The notes under the pieces were generated by a model. It did not search any database, was not told where the DNA came from, and worked only from the letters and a program-made list of their open reading frames with translations. From CAYMDP01 sp964389375 (lineage in GTDB: Bacteria > Bdellovibrionota > Bdellovibrionia > Bdellovibrionales > UBA1609): 33,122 bases of DNA. Positions 16,956-25,064 of the stretch are shown in pieces. The stretch's first letter is position 1. Each line of letters begins with the position of its first letter. The DNA lies in NCBI GenBank assembly GCA_964389375.1, contig CAYMDP010000031.1:1-33122 (forward strand), written 5' to 3'. Both the position numbers and the translations under genes were made by a program.

Positions 16956-17357
16956 TTATCGCTTCGAGAACTGAGTCGACTTTCGAGCTCCGTGCTTTCC
17001 GTACTTCTTTCTCTCAACCATTCTAGAGTCACGAGTCAGGAAGCCGGCCTTTTTAAGAAGACCGCGGAAGGATTCGTCAACCGCACAAAGGGCTCTTGCG
17101 ATCCCGTGGCGAATGGCTTCAGACTGACCGGTTACTCCGCCGCCACACACTGTGACCCGGGCGTCGAACTGGTTTTTGCTGTTGGTAATTGCAAAGGGAG
17201 TCATTAATGAAGCGCGTGCAGAAGGAGTCTCAAGGTATTGCTCTGGAGTTTTTCCGTTGATGGTCACTTTTCCAGAACCCTTGGTCAAAAATACGCGAGC
17301 AGCGCTCGTCTTTCTTCTTCCGGTCGCGTAGATCACTTTTTCAGTTGATGCAGCCAT
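16956..17357 (-). CDS. rpsI: 30S ribosomal protein S9
   Basis: A 133-residue S9. Family features are the start of the core YATGRRKTSAARV (10-22), GGGVTGQSEAIRHGIARAL (about 72-90) and the conserved basic end RKKYGKHGARKSTQFSKR. The final Lys-Arg tail reaches the ribosomal P-site tRNA. AAGGA lies 10 bases before the ATG, within the end of rplM; the two genes are 6 bp apart. It is the last gene of the truA-rplM-rpsI set. Confidence 0.98.
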   Translation of the reverse strand: MAASTEKVIYATGRRKTSAARVFLTKGSGKVTINGKTPEQYLETPSARASLMTPFAITNSKNQFDARVTVCGGGVTGQSEAIRHGIARALCAVDESFRGLLKKAGFLTRDSRMVERKKYGKHGARKSTQFSKR

Positions 17358-17363
17358 GTTCGT

Positions 17364-17798
17364 TTAATCCTTAATCGTTAAAGCTTCAGGGCGTTGAGCA
17401 TCGTGAGGATGAGTCGCACCTGCGTAGGCTTTTAGTTTTAAAATTTGTCGTCGAGCGATTTTGTTTTTAGGAAGCATTCCCTTAACCGCGAACTCAACCA
17501 TCTTTGCTGGATCTTTTTCGAACAATAAAGCTGCTGAAAGCTCTTTAGTTGATCCGAAAAAACGAGAGTGAGTAAAAAACTTGCGTTGATTCCACTTATC
17601 TCCGGTCAACTTTACTTTGTCAGAGTTAACAACAACAACGAAATCGCCAGTGTCTACGTGAGGAGAAAACTGAGGTTTGTGTTTGCCGCGCAAAATGCTT
17701 GCAATGTGAGTCGCAAGACGACCAACAGTTTTATCTGTTGCATCCACGATCCACCACTTTCGTTCAACTTCCATAGGTCTTGCGTGCCAGGTCTTCAT
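17364..17798 (-). CDS. rplM: 50S ribosomal protein L13
   Basis: A 144-residue L13 of normal length, with WWIVDATDKTVGRLATHIA (15-33), LRGKHKPQFSPHVDTGDFV (36-54), the KLTGDKWNQRKFFTHS segment and the late GMLPKNKIARRQI. A GGATAGGG ribosome site precedes the ATG. A 42-bp gap separates it from truA upstream, and rpsI follows after 6 bp. This order is widespread in bacteria. Confidence 0.98.
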   Translation of the reverse strand: MKTWHARPMEVERKWWIVDATDKTVGRLATHIASILRGKHKPQFSPHVDTGDFVVVVNSDKVKLTGDKWNQRKFFTHSRFFGSTKELSAALLFEKDPAKMVEFAVKGMLPKNKIARRQILKLKAYAGATHPHDAQRPEALTIKD

Positions 17799-17840
17799 TC
17801 CCTATCCTTTTGCTAATGGGCGCTTAAGAAGGCGGTAGTA

Positions 17841-18611
17841 TTAAAGTTTTCGGCACTTATTGTCAAGGGCCGAGGGGTATTCGACTTTCATTAAATATAG
17901 GCCTCTAGGGGGCGCGGTGCTTCCAGCGGATCTGCGGTCTTTCGCCGCCAAAATATCCTTAAACTCCAATGGGTTCCTGGTTTTGCTGTGAAAGTCGAGC
18001 ATCGTCCCGACAAGGTTTCGGACCATCTGTTTTAAAAATCCTTGGCCCTCAATGGTGAATTCCACAAGCTTTCCGCGCCTTTGCCATTCCGCTTTCCAAA
18101 CTCTGCGAACCGTTGATTTTACTGGGGTCCCGGAGGTTTGAAAGCTTTTAAAGTCGTGTTCGCCCACAATATGTTCTGAGACCCGGTTAAGGTAATCCAA
18201 GTCTATATCGTAGGGGAGCCAAGTAAAATGATCCCGACGCAGAGCCGAGGGGCTTGGGTGGTTGAAAATCACATATTTGTAAACTTTGCCAATGGCCGAG
18301 TGCATGGAGTGAAACTCAGGCGGGGCGACCCAGGCGCGATGGACCACCATGGCTCTTGGGGTTTGGGTATTGATTGCGGTCAGCAGGTTATATTTTTCGA
18401 TGGGCTTGGGGGCAGTGAAGTGGGCGATTTGTCCGAGGGCGTGAACCCCGGTGTCGGTTCTACCCGCTCCGGCGACTTTTATTTCTTGATCAAAGATTTT
18501 ACTTAAGATGCGTTCAAGTTCACCTTGCACGGTGACCGTGGCTCCGGCTTGTTTTTGCCAGCCATTAAACTGAGAGCCATCATAGGCGAGGAGAAGTTTG
18601 ATTTTAGACAT
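17841..18611 (-). CDS. truA: tRNA pseudouridine(38-40) synthase TruA
   Basis: A 256-residue enzyme that makes pseudouridine at positions 38-40 of the tRNA anticodon arm. It has the TruA opening LLLAYDGSQFNGWQ (6-19) and the catalytic aspartate D53 in GAGRTDTGVHALGQ. Later family segments are EFHSMHSAIGKVYKYVIF, SFQTSG and GQGFLKQMVRNLVGTML. The length is normal. It starts 21 bp after the preceding outer-membrane-type gene and lies 42 bp before rplM, so it may share a transcript with both. Confidence 0.97.
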   Translation of the reverse strand: MSKIKLLLAYDGSQFNGWQKQAGATVTVQGELERILSKIFDQEIKVAGAGRTDTGVHALGQIAHFTAPKPIEKYNLLTAINTQTPRAMVVHRAWVAPPEFHSMHSAIGKVYKYVIFNHPSPSALRRDHFTWLPYDIDLDYLNRVSEHIVGEHDFKSFQTSGTPVKSTVRRVWKAEWQRRGKLVEFTIEGQGFLKQMVRNLVGTMLDFHSKTRNPLEFKDILAAKDRRSAGSTAPPRGLYLMKVEYPSALDNKCRKL

Positions 18612-18632
18612 CGATCCAGTTTTGGTTAGGGT

Positions 18633-19517
18633 CTAGAACTCGACGCTCATGCCGCCGTTAATGACGTCAGAGGTGAAGTCAAAGTTACCAAAACCTATGA
18701 TCTTTCTAAACTCGAGAGTCAAGAAGACGCCGTTAATTCCGTACTCACGATCAAGAGCAATCATAGAAAGCTCATTCCAATGGGTCATATTTAAGCCGAC
18801 TCCCGCTGCGGCGTAGGCCCCTAGAGCTCCGCCAAATTTCGGTCCCTGGCCGTCATCTCGAACCTCGGAAAAACCAAAAAGATTGGCGCCGCCGCTGGCG
18901 TAAGGCACTAGAGGTTGCTTGTCCCAGAGTTGCATTCGGTAGGTGGCCCCGCCAGTTAAAGGCATGGCGATAAATGTGAAACCTTCTCGCGGAGAGCGCG
19001 TCTCGGCCGGATTGGCAAAGCGTCCATTTCCGTTGGCGATATAGAAGCCAGTGCCTGCATTGATTCCCCATTTTCCGATTGGGCTATGCCAAAGCTGCCA
19101 CTCGTAGTCGAACAAGATGATTGGATTTTCGGTTTCACTATAGTTGTCATCAAAGCTAGATCCAGTGTCTGGATTTTGAAGCTCGAGGGGATCAAAAACA
19201 CCAAAACGAAGTGAGGCCGCCCGCTTTTGATCCGAGCGATCCACTTTGTAAATATAGGTTTTGTCCTTGGTGATCTTAATTAAACCCTTGGCCGCATTTG
19301 GGTGCTGGATGAAGCGACTTCCTTCGCGTGGGGCCATTGGGTCTATCGCGCTTTTTTTAGGAATCACAGGAAGGGGTTCGTTGCGAGGAGCCTCAAACTC
19401 GCTTGCAGCAGCGGGTTCTTCCAGGTCATCCATTTCGAAATCTTCAACTTGTGCAAGTGCCACAGAGTTTAGGCACAGAAGACTTAAAAGAATAAGAGTG
19501 TTCAAATTAAATGGCAC
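18633..19517 (-). CDS. Exported protein, likely outer-membrane beta-barrel, unknown function
   Basis: A 294-residue protein starting at GTG with a signal peptide (about 1-22, ending VALAQ) and an acidic, Pro-rich stretch (23-70). A beta-rich C-terminal two thirds follows, with alternating aromatic and glycine strands (INAGTGFYIANGNGRF, GAYAAAGVGLNMTH) and a final aromatic residue (SVEF), as in outer-membrane barrels. The start overlaps the stop of the upstream CFI-box gene by 11 bp (GTGCCATTTAA), with GGAG 5 bases before it, so the two are translationally coupled and probably work together. The family is not recognised. Confidence 0.75.
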   Translation of the reverse strand: MPFNLNTLILLSLLCLNSVALAQVEDFEMDDLEEPAAASEFEAPRNEPLPVIPKKSAIDPMAPREGSRFIQHPNAAKGLIKITKDKTYIYKVDRSDQKRAASLRFGVFDPLELQNPDTGSSFDDNYSETENPIILFDYEWQLWHSPIGKWGINAGTGFYIANGNGRFANPAETRSPREGFTFIAMPLTGGATYRMQLWDKQPLVPYASGGANLFGFSEVRDDGQGPKFGGALGAYAAAGVGLNMTHWNELSMIALDREYGINGVFLTLEFRKIIGFGNFDFTSDVINGGMSVEF

Positions 19518-20853
19518 TCAGTCTCCTCAGTTGCTGTCTAAGGATTCGTAAGGCGATGATAAAGATTGCGAAAAAAGAAAGCCCAATCAAAGAAAAGCCG
19601 AGCCATCCAAAATTTAAAATCAACTTCGTACTTAGCCAAAAAGGGTAAAGTGCAGTTCGAGCCATCAATCGGTAGGTGGGGCTGGGTGCAATGCTTCGGG
19701 CAAGCTTTGGTCCCCAGTTGTAGTAACTGCGAATCAGGCTTTGCCCAAACTTCGACCGGGAGAGGATTTGGTTTCTAAAAACTCTGAAATCTTCTACTTT
19801 GGAATTCCAGCTTGATCCAAAAGCCGCGGTACTTACGAAACAGTTTAGATCTTCAGTTAAAAGTCCAAAGACTTCGTTGGGAGTGACTCGAAAAGGGCAA
19901 ATGTCGCCTGCCGCAGGGGTCAGTGAGCCACAATAGTTAATAATGGCAACATCAGAGGTGATATTTGAGATATTGCGGGCTGTATCGATTGTGGCGACTC
20001 GAAAGAAATATTGCACATCGTTTTCGAGGTTGTCGATTCGATTGTCGATAAGTTGAAAGCCAGAAGTATCCTCTTCAATTTCTATATCCGTATAGGTTCC
20101 AAGATCGGGTGTCACACTCGCGAAGTTGGTTTCAGAATAAAAAAAGCGAAGGTGAGTGAACTTCACTCCGGGTCCATTTGGAAAACCTGTGGCATTACCT
20201 AGATCTTCGACGTAGGCTTTTGCGTCCCCTGGATAAGTTGAAAAAGAACAAATGCCCTGTGTTGGAGCTGGGTTTTGCTCACAGTGATCGATAGTTGCGT
20301 TGGCGACATCTGCAGCAATCACGCGCATCGAAACTGAAAGACTTTCTTCGGATCCATCAAGGGTTCCGTTTGCGCTGGAATCAATACCGATAAACATGGG
20401 CTTCGTGAAGCCCGTCGAGCAGCCGCCTGCAACCTCGCCGACAACTGAGCACACTTCGCTCCACAGAAGTCGAATGACGGCATCCTGATTGGGACCGACA
20501 TTGGTTGAAGATCCGGCTTGAATGGTCAGGGCGGTCGTGCGGTCTTCTTTAGTCGCGATGACATTTCCCGCAGTTCCGCCGGTGGCGCGAAAGACGATTT
20601 CAAGAATAAGGGAGTCATAGATTCTTTGCTGGTTACAGATCGCCAGGCTTGTCGTGCAGCTATTGCAAGTGGAGCTTCCAGTCTTGCTCGCACATTCGCC
20701 GTCGGTATCAAGCCCGCTGATTCCACCATAAATAATCGGCGCAAGCCCGGCATCGATTACGGAATTTGATGCATTTGTGACACCGACAATGGTGACAGCG
20801 GCAAAGCTTGATGGGGTCAGAAACGACAAGGCAAATAGAAGTAGGCTTCTCAT
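19507..20853 (-). CDS. Exported protein with CFI-box C-terminal sorting-type region
   Basis: A 448-residue protein: signal peptide (1-18), a Cys-rich beta-type ectodomain with 13 Cys between residues 54 and 338, and a fibronectin-III-like stretch (about 225-305; YFFRVATIDTARN). The C-terminal module begins CFVSTAAFGSSW at C338 and continues VFRNQILSRSKFGQSLIRSYYNWGPKLARSI. This closely matches the CFI-box-CTERM pattern (C-F-I-A-T-A-A-Y-G-S ... LRxFRD ... YYxxSP). A membrane helix (412-437) and a basic tail (RQQLRR) follow, as in protein-sorting C-termini. The role is unknown. It begins 21 bp after asd and overlaps the next gene by 11 bp. Confidence 0.75.
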   Translation of the reverse strand: MRSLLLFALSFLTPSSFAAVTIVGVTNASNSVIDAGLAPIIYGGISGLDTDGECASKTGSSTCNSCTTSLAICNQQRIYDSLILEIVFRATGGTAGNVIATKEDRTTALTIQAGSSTNVGPNQDAVIRLLWSEVCSVVGEVAGGCSTGFTKPMFIGIDSSANGTLDGSEESLSVSMRVIAADVANATIDHCEQNPAPTQGICSFSTYPGDAKAYVEDLGNATGFPNGPGVKFTHLRFFYSETNFASVTPDLGTYTDIEIEEDTSGFQLIDNRIDNLENDVQYFFRVATIDTARNISNITSDVAIINYCGSLTPAAGDICPFRVTPNEVFGLLTEDLNCFVSTAAFGSSWNSKVEDFRVFRNQILSRSKFGQSLIRSYYNWGPKLARSIAPSPTYRLMARTALYPFWLSTKLILNFGWLGFSLIGLSFFAIFIIALRILRQQLRRLSAI

Positions 20854-20874
20854 TCTAAAATGAGACCACGCATT

Positions 20875-21882
20875 CTAATGAATGTCAAAAATCCCTTCAG
20901 CGATCTGAAGTCCGTTAAGGGCCGCCCCTTTTCGCAGGTTATCGGCCACGACCCACATGATCCAAGTATAGGGGTCGTCAAGATCTTGATGAATTCGGCC
21001 AACAAAAACAGGGTTTTTGCCAGAGGCTTCGGTCGGAATCGGATAGTTTTCTGGAGTTTCAGAAAGGACCAGACCTTGTTGTTGAGCTAGGGCCTTAAGA
21101 AGCTCTTCTTTTTGAACGATCTTTTTTAAGCGGACCCATACGGCTTCTGAGTGAGCATTGATCACAGGGACGCGAACAGTAAAGGCGCTGACACGCAGGT
21201 CGGGAAGGCCCAAGATTTTTTTACTTTCTTTGATGATTTTATTTTCTTCGCTCGAGAAGCCTTTATCGTCGAGGGATCCGATCTGCGGGACGCAGTTGAA
21301 GGCCATAGGGTGAGCGAAGTATTCGCTAGATTCTGGGCTTTTTCCGTTTAAGACTTCTTTAGTGTGCTGAAGAAGTTCATCACGTGCGGGCTTTCCTGCT
21401 CCGCTGACGGCCTGATAGCTGGCCACATGAACAGATTCAAGGCCGAAGGCTTTTGCCAAGGGTTGAAGGGCCACAACAAGCTGAATGGTTGAGCAATTTG
21501 GATTCGCGATGATGCTTGGCTTGGCTCTCTTCGGGCAAAGCTCGCCATTGACCTCGGGAACGATTAAAGGAACTTCCGGATCTAAACGAAAGGCGGCCGA
21601 ATTATCGATGGCAAATGCACCCGATTGAACTGCCTGAGGGGCCCACTCTTTTGAAATTGGGTCGCCCGAAGAAAAAAAGACCAGATCTAGGCCATTAAAA
21701 CATCCGGCCTCCAGCGTTCTGAGGGGCCAATCCTGATTTCGAAACTGAATTTTTTGGCCCAGGCTTTTTTCGCTCGCAAAGGGTCTTAGCTCCGAGACAG
21801 AAAAATTTTTCTCGTTAAGAAGCTCTAAAAAAACTTCTCCAACCATTCCTGTGGCGCCGACAAGGCCAATTTTAAGACTCAT
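20875..21882 (-). CDS. asd: Aspartate-semialdehyde dehydrogenase
   Basis: A 335-residue enzyme that reduces beta-aspartyl phosphate to aspartate semialdehyde. It feeds lysine/diaminopimelate, threonine and methionine synthesis. Visible marks: the NADP loop GLVGATGMVG (6-15), the catalytic Cys C130 in IANPNCSTIQ, the substrate segment SYQAVSGAGKPARDEL, and the late INAHSEAVWV with the catalytic-region His. I chose the ATG at 21882 because the family starts one or two residues before the beta strand of the GATG loop and GAGGA lies 5 bases upstream. An in-frame ATG at 21921 would add 13 unneeded residues. The start overlaps pssA by 11 bp (ATGAGTCTTAA). Confidence 0.97.
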   Translation of the reverse strand: MSLKIGLVGATGMVGEVFLELLNEKNFSVSELRPFASEKSLGQKIQFRNQDWPLRTLEAGCFNGLDLVFFSSGDPISKEWAPQAVQSGAFAIDNSAAFRLDPEVPLIVPEVNGELCPKRAKPSIIANPNCSTIQLVVALQPLAKAFGLESVHVASYQAVSGAGKPARDELLQHTKEVLNGKSPESSEYFAHPMAFNCVPQIGSLDDKGFSSEENKIIKESKKILGLPDLRVSAFTVRVPVINAHSEAVWVRLKKIVQKEELLKALAQQQGLVLSETPENYPIPTEASGKNPVFVGRIHQDLDDPYTWIMWVVADNLRKGAALNGLQIAEGIFDIH

Positions 21883-22735
21883 TTTCGTCCTCAATAATTT
21901 CTTCGTGCAGGTCATCTTCAAAGTCCGAGGCGGGCTCGGCTAAAATTCTTTTTGGTGTGCGGCCCAGTCTGAAAATTCCAAAAATTGCGCCCAAGACGGC
22001 GTAAGTCAAAAACAGATAGAACAACATGACTTCGGGTCGCATGGCTACAACCGCGAAAACAAAAACGCCAATGACAAGGTAGGTAAAAGGAAGGCGTCTT
22101 TTTAAATCCATATCTTTAAAGCTGCGGTAACGGAAGTTGCTGACCATCACAAATCCAAGCAAAAAGGTCATTGCTAAAAGTGCCCAAGATCTTGAGGCAT
22201 CAAGATTTAAATCCTCAAAGGCTAAGATACTGCTGGCAACGATTCCCGCGGCCATCGGAATTGGAAGACCCTGAAAGTAGGCCTTTTCGATGATGTTGAC
22301 CTGAACATTAAAGCGGGCCAGTCGTAGTCCCCCGCAGGCGACATAAAAGAAAGAGGCCAGCCAGCCGAGTCGTCCGAAGGGCTCCAGTGCCCACAGAAAA
22401 AGCATAATCGCCGGGGCGACTCCAAAGCTAACAATATCGCTGAGTGAGTCATACTCTGCGCCAAATTTTGAAGTTGAGTTTGTCAATCGGGCGACTCGCC
22501 CATCGAGAAGGTCAAAAAGGGCTGCGGCAACAATGGCGTAGGCGGCGTAAGTAAAATTTCCGTTGATGGAATAGATGATCGCAAAAAACCCGAAGAACAT
22601 ATTGCAGGTCGTGAACAAATTCGGAAGGACATAGATATGCATGCTCATGCGTCTTCGGATTCGCCCCGGTTCGCGCTTGGGTCGAGGTAGTTTTGCTTCT
22701 GGGTTCATATCCATCAGTCCTCTGGGAAATTTCAT
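21872..22735 (-). CDS. pssA: CDP-diacylglycerol-serine O-phosphatidyltransferase
   Basis: With the ATG at 22735 this is a 287-residue membrane enzyme. It joins CDP-diacylglycerol and serine to give phosphatidylserine, the precursor of phosphatidylethanolamine. The CDP-alcohol phosphotransferase motif is complete: D75-LL-D78-G79-RV-A82-R83, then G92-xxx-D96-xxx-D100. Membrane segments fill most of residues 35-260, and an acidic tail follows. The N-terminus is basic. Starts at 22714 or 22708 are also possible, since AGAGGA lies 9 bases before 22708; an ATG at 22771 would overlap the upstream gene by 34 bp. It follows a lipid-kinase-like gene by 2 bp and overlaps asd. PgsA-type activity is the main alternative, but the length and SDS-type region favour PssA. 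Confidence 0.92.
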   Translation of the reverse strand: MKFPRGLMDMNPEAKLPRPKREPGRIRRRMSMHIYVLPNLFTTCNMFFGFFAIIYSINGNFTYAAYAIVAAALFDLLDGRVARLTNSTSKFGAEYDSLSDIVSFGVAPAIMLFLWALEPFGRLGWLASFFYVACGGLRLARFNVQVNIIEKAYFQGLPIPMAAGIVASSILAFEDLNLDASRSWALLAMTFLLGFVMVSNFRYRSFKDMDLKRRLPFTYLVIGVFVFAVVAMRPEVMLFYLFLTYAVLGAIFGIFRLGRTPKRILAEPASDFEDDLHEEIIEDENES

Positions 22736-22737
22736 CA

Positions 22738-23376
22738 CTATAGGCCGCCAAATACAGTAAATAGCAGCCATAACATGGCCGAACTTGTTACGGGAAAGCT
22801 AAAGTTGTCGTCAAGCTTTCCGAAGGGAATAAGTTCAGAAGCCGCCCCAATAAAGCCGGCAAGAAGACTGACGATAAACAAGCGCTCCACCATCAGGCCA
22901 TGAAAATAAAAGTAAAGGGATGAGATCAGCATACAGACAAAAAAGGCCGCCAGACTTCCCTGCAGAGATTTACGACCGATAAGCTTATCTTTTCCATACA
23001 TCAGGCCAAAATAGCTGGCGAGAGGATCGGCGATGGCTAAAAATAAAAGAGACAAAACGACGATGTCTTTTGGGAACAAAAAGACGATTAAAAAAACTCC
23101 AGCCAAAAGGTAGGTCGTTCCAGCAAGATTATTTCTTTCATTGTCCCGCATAATGGGTTGAAGAATTTGGACCAGGGTTTCGTTTAGTTTAGGGAGATAT
23201 CGGCGCAGTAAATCGATACCAACAAAAAGAAAGGTCGCGATGGCCAGGGCTTGAATGGCCGAGTCCCGGCTGGTGTTGTGGTAGCAAACCACGATCCCAA
23301 TAACCCCAAAGAAATGCCAAAGCTTTCGGGCAAGGTGGATGTCGGACCTAGTTTTGAGTTTCTTTGACTCCATCAT
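22738..23376 (-). CDS. Polyprenol/phytol/diacylglycerol kinase-family membrane protein (SEC59/DGK1-like)
   Basis: A 212-residue protein with about six membrane segments. It matches the CTP-dependent dolichol/phytol/diacylglycerol kinase family: RKLWHFFGV near the start (16-24), ADPLASYFGLMYGKDKLIGRKSLQGSLAAF in the middle, and AASELIPFGKLDDNFSFPV near the end. These enzymes phosphorylate a lipid alcohol; the related fold also includes phosphatidate cytidylyltransferase. The next gene, 2 bp downstream, is pssA, which needs CDP-diacylglycerol, so a phospholipid role fits. The substrate cannot be told from sequence. It is the first gene of the long minus-strand run ending at rpsI. Confidence 0.82.
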   Translation of the reverse strand: MMESKKLKTRSDIHLARKLWHFFGVIGIVVCYHNTSRDSAIQALAIATFLFVGIDLLRRYLPKLNETLVQILQPIMRDNERNNLAGTTYLLAGVFLIVFLFPKDIVVLSLLFLAIADPLASYFGLMYGKDKLIGRKSLQGSLAAFFVCMLISSLYFYFHGLMVERLFIVSLLAGFIGAASELIPFGKLDDNFSFPVTSSAMLWLLFTVFGGL

Positions 23377-23699
23377 CGCAAACAGGCGTTAGCTCCTTGA
23401 TTAAATTGCCCAGAGCTTAGCGGACGCTTTTGGGCACTTCAATGTTGAATTTCTATATAATGTAAAGTGTTAATAATATTGGGTTATTTCTTGCACATGG
23501 GGAGCTTAGATGGGCCCCGAAGGCGCCCCGACCATGGCCGCTAATGGCCCTATTTAAGTCATTGATTTTAAAGGCAAATTTTAAACTTTACCTGGTCTTG
23601 GGCTTGCAGAATAAAAGCTAGGGTCTATCCTCATTTCGCCGTGATGAAATGAGGACAGGCCTTATGGCCGAGTAAATTTTGGTCGTAAATGAGGGCAAA
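23377..23699. other. Divergent intergenic region rich in dyads
   Basis: About 320 bp between the lipid-kinase-like gene and the exported-protein gene, with no credible coding. Moving right it holds: a perfect TATAAT (23456-23461) without a good -35; a 7-bp imperfect stem GGGCCCC-GAA-GGCGCCC (23512-23528); GGCC-6-GGCC (23536-23549); a perfect 10-bp stem (23628-23655); and GGCC-TTAT-GGCC (23658-23669). Confidence 0.6.
23628..23655 (+). promoter_or_regulatory. Perfect 10-bp inverted repeat in the leader of the 23700 gene
   Basis: TCCTCATTTC and GAAATGAGGA are separated by 8 bases. No T-run follows, so it is not a standard terminator. Lying 45 bp before the start codon, it could be an operator or an RNA hairpin controlling translation. 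Confidence 0.45.
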
Positions 23700-24527
23700 G
23701 TGTTTGAAATAAGGGCGATTTTTCTAATTCTAATCAGCTTTTCGATCTGGAGCCCAGCGGGCTTTGCCGAGCTATGGGTTTCTAGCCATCCGGGATATTT
23801 GTCTGATGTAAAGGACGAGCGCTACCAACGTTTGGTGGAGATTATTCTTGTTCCAAAACCCCAGCCCCTTGGCCCCCCTCTAAGAGACCTCATTTTTGAC
23901 CAAAAGATCACAAAGGATTTTCAGGATCAGTACGCTCTGCGTTTTGGTCAAACTGAAATTCAGAGAAATTTTATCGCTCCTGGGCGCAATGATGAGTTCG
24001 AGTATTCTACCGGCGCCGTGGTCTCGATCGAAGAAGATATAAAAAACAAAAGACAGTTTGGTGAGTATATGATCAGAAGACTTGGGGAGCACCATGTTGA
24101 TATTTATGCGCGATCAAGCCCCAGTATTCGTCCGGCTTACGAGCTAAAAGAAAGAATCTCGAATGTGAATTTAGAGGTTCGACAAGGCTACAAGTTTAAG
24201 GTGAATTATTCTTTCAGTGGTAACTTTGTCGGAATTAAAATGGAAAACCCCTACAAGATCGACACCAAGTTGACTCTGCAGATGAGTTCAGGAAGTCTTG
24301 GTCCCGGGGATATCAAAGAGACCTATTTGAATTTAGGTTATTCCTTTGAAAATAAGATTCGTCTGGAATCTCAGTACGCTCAAGAGGATGGGATTTTGGA
24401 TGTCATTGGTTCAAAAGGCTTAAGTGAGACCTTGACCGCTTCGATCACGGGCTCCGTTTACACAAACAATACGGGCACAAGTATTCGTCAGAATCTGCTT
24501 TTAGTTGGATTGGCTTGGACTCAGTAG
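23700..24527 (+). CDS. Exported protein of unknown function
   Basis: Starting at GTG 23700, this is 275 residues with a signal peptide (about 1-23, ILISFSIWSPAGFA). I chose GTG because GAGGG lies 5 bases upstream; a TTG at 23679 in the same frame would place extra charged residues before the signal. The mature part has charged middle segments and a beta-rich C-terminal third with alternating residues (NLEVRQGYKFKVNYSFSGNFVG, KIRLESQYAQEDGI, final GLAWTQ). That would suit an outer-membrane or periplasmic beta structure. No family is recognised. It converges on the next gene, with 3 bp between them, and has an unusually structured leader. Confidence 0.75.
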   Translation: MFEIRAIFLILISFSIWSPAGFAELWVSSHPGYLSDVKDERYQRLVEIILVPKPQPLGPPLRDLIFDQKITKDFQDQYALRFGQTEIQRNFIAPGRNDEFEYSTGAVVSIEEDIKNKRQFGEYMIRRLGEHHVDIYARSSPSIRPAYELKERISNVNLEVRQGYKFKVNYSFSGNFVGIKMENPYKIDTKLTLQMSSGSLGPGDIKETYLNLGYSFENKIRLESQYAQEDGILDVIGSKGLSETLTASITGSVYTNNTGTSIRQNLLLVGLAWTQ

Positions 24528-24530
24528 CCT

Positions 24531-25025
24531 TTATTCTTTCACTCGAATTAACTGAACTTCTTGAACCTGAGAGCCTTCGCTGCCTGCAGACTGGCTGATC
24601 CAAATCCGATTTTCTCCGGAAGCTAGTGAAAAATAATCAGAGGTAAAGCGATTTGAAGGTGCAGAAAACACGATCGCACCTATGCCGTTTGTTCTATTTA
24701 TAATTTGAGTTTCTGCAGAAGAGTCCGTCGAAGGCGAGCAGTTTTTGCCGTGAATTCGGACCAATTTTGTTTCCTCAGGCAGGCTGTGCTGATTTCCGGA
24801 TTGACCACAGAAGACCTCAATATCCGCAATTTTATCCACAGCCTTTCTATACTCCGCGCTGCCACCTTGAAAATTTAAGACGCTGGCGGGTTTACGGTCG
24901 GTGTAGCTTCTTTGCGTGGCAGGACTTGGGGCTAGGTTTAATATCGAAATCAAGGTGAAGGCAAAGGTGCAAAGCACAAGGCTTGCCGTCAGCCGAATGA
25001 GGCCAAAAAGATACTTTTCTTCCAT
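24531..25025 (-). CDS. Single-pass membrane-anchored protein, unknown function
   Basis: A 164-residue protein with one N-terminal hydrophobic segment (about 8-31, LIRLTASLVLCTFAFTLISILNL ending near 31) and a polar, presumably periplasmic, remainder. Two Cys (about 73 and 95) sit in ADIEVFCGQSG and GKNCSPS and could form a disulfide. The domain ends in short beta-type strands (ENRIWISQS, VQEVQLIRVKE). I recognise no family. It follows the 25065-25781 gene by 39 bp on the same strand, so the two may be cotranscribed. Confidence 0.65.
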   Translation of the reverse strand: MEEKYLFGLIRLTASLVLCTFAFTLISILNLAPSPATQRSYTDRKPASVLNFQGGSAEYRKAVDKIADIEVFCGQSGNQHSLPEETKLVRIHGKNCSPSTDSSAETQIINRTNGIGAIVFSAPSNRFTSDYFSLASGENRIWISQSAGSEGSQVQEVQLIRVKE

Positions 25026-25064
25026 AAGTTTTTTTCGGAATAAGCTCGGCGGGACTAAAGCAGC

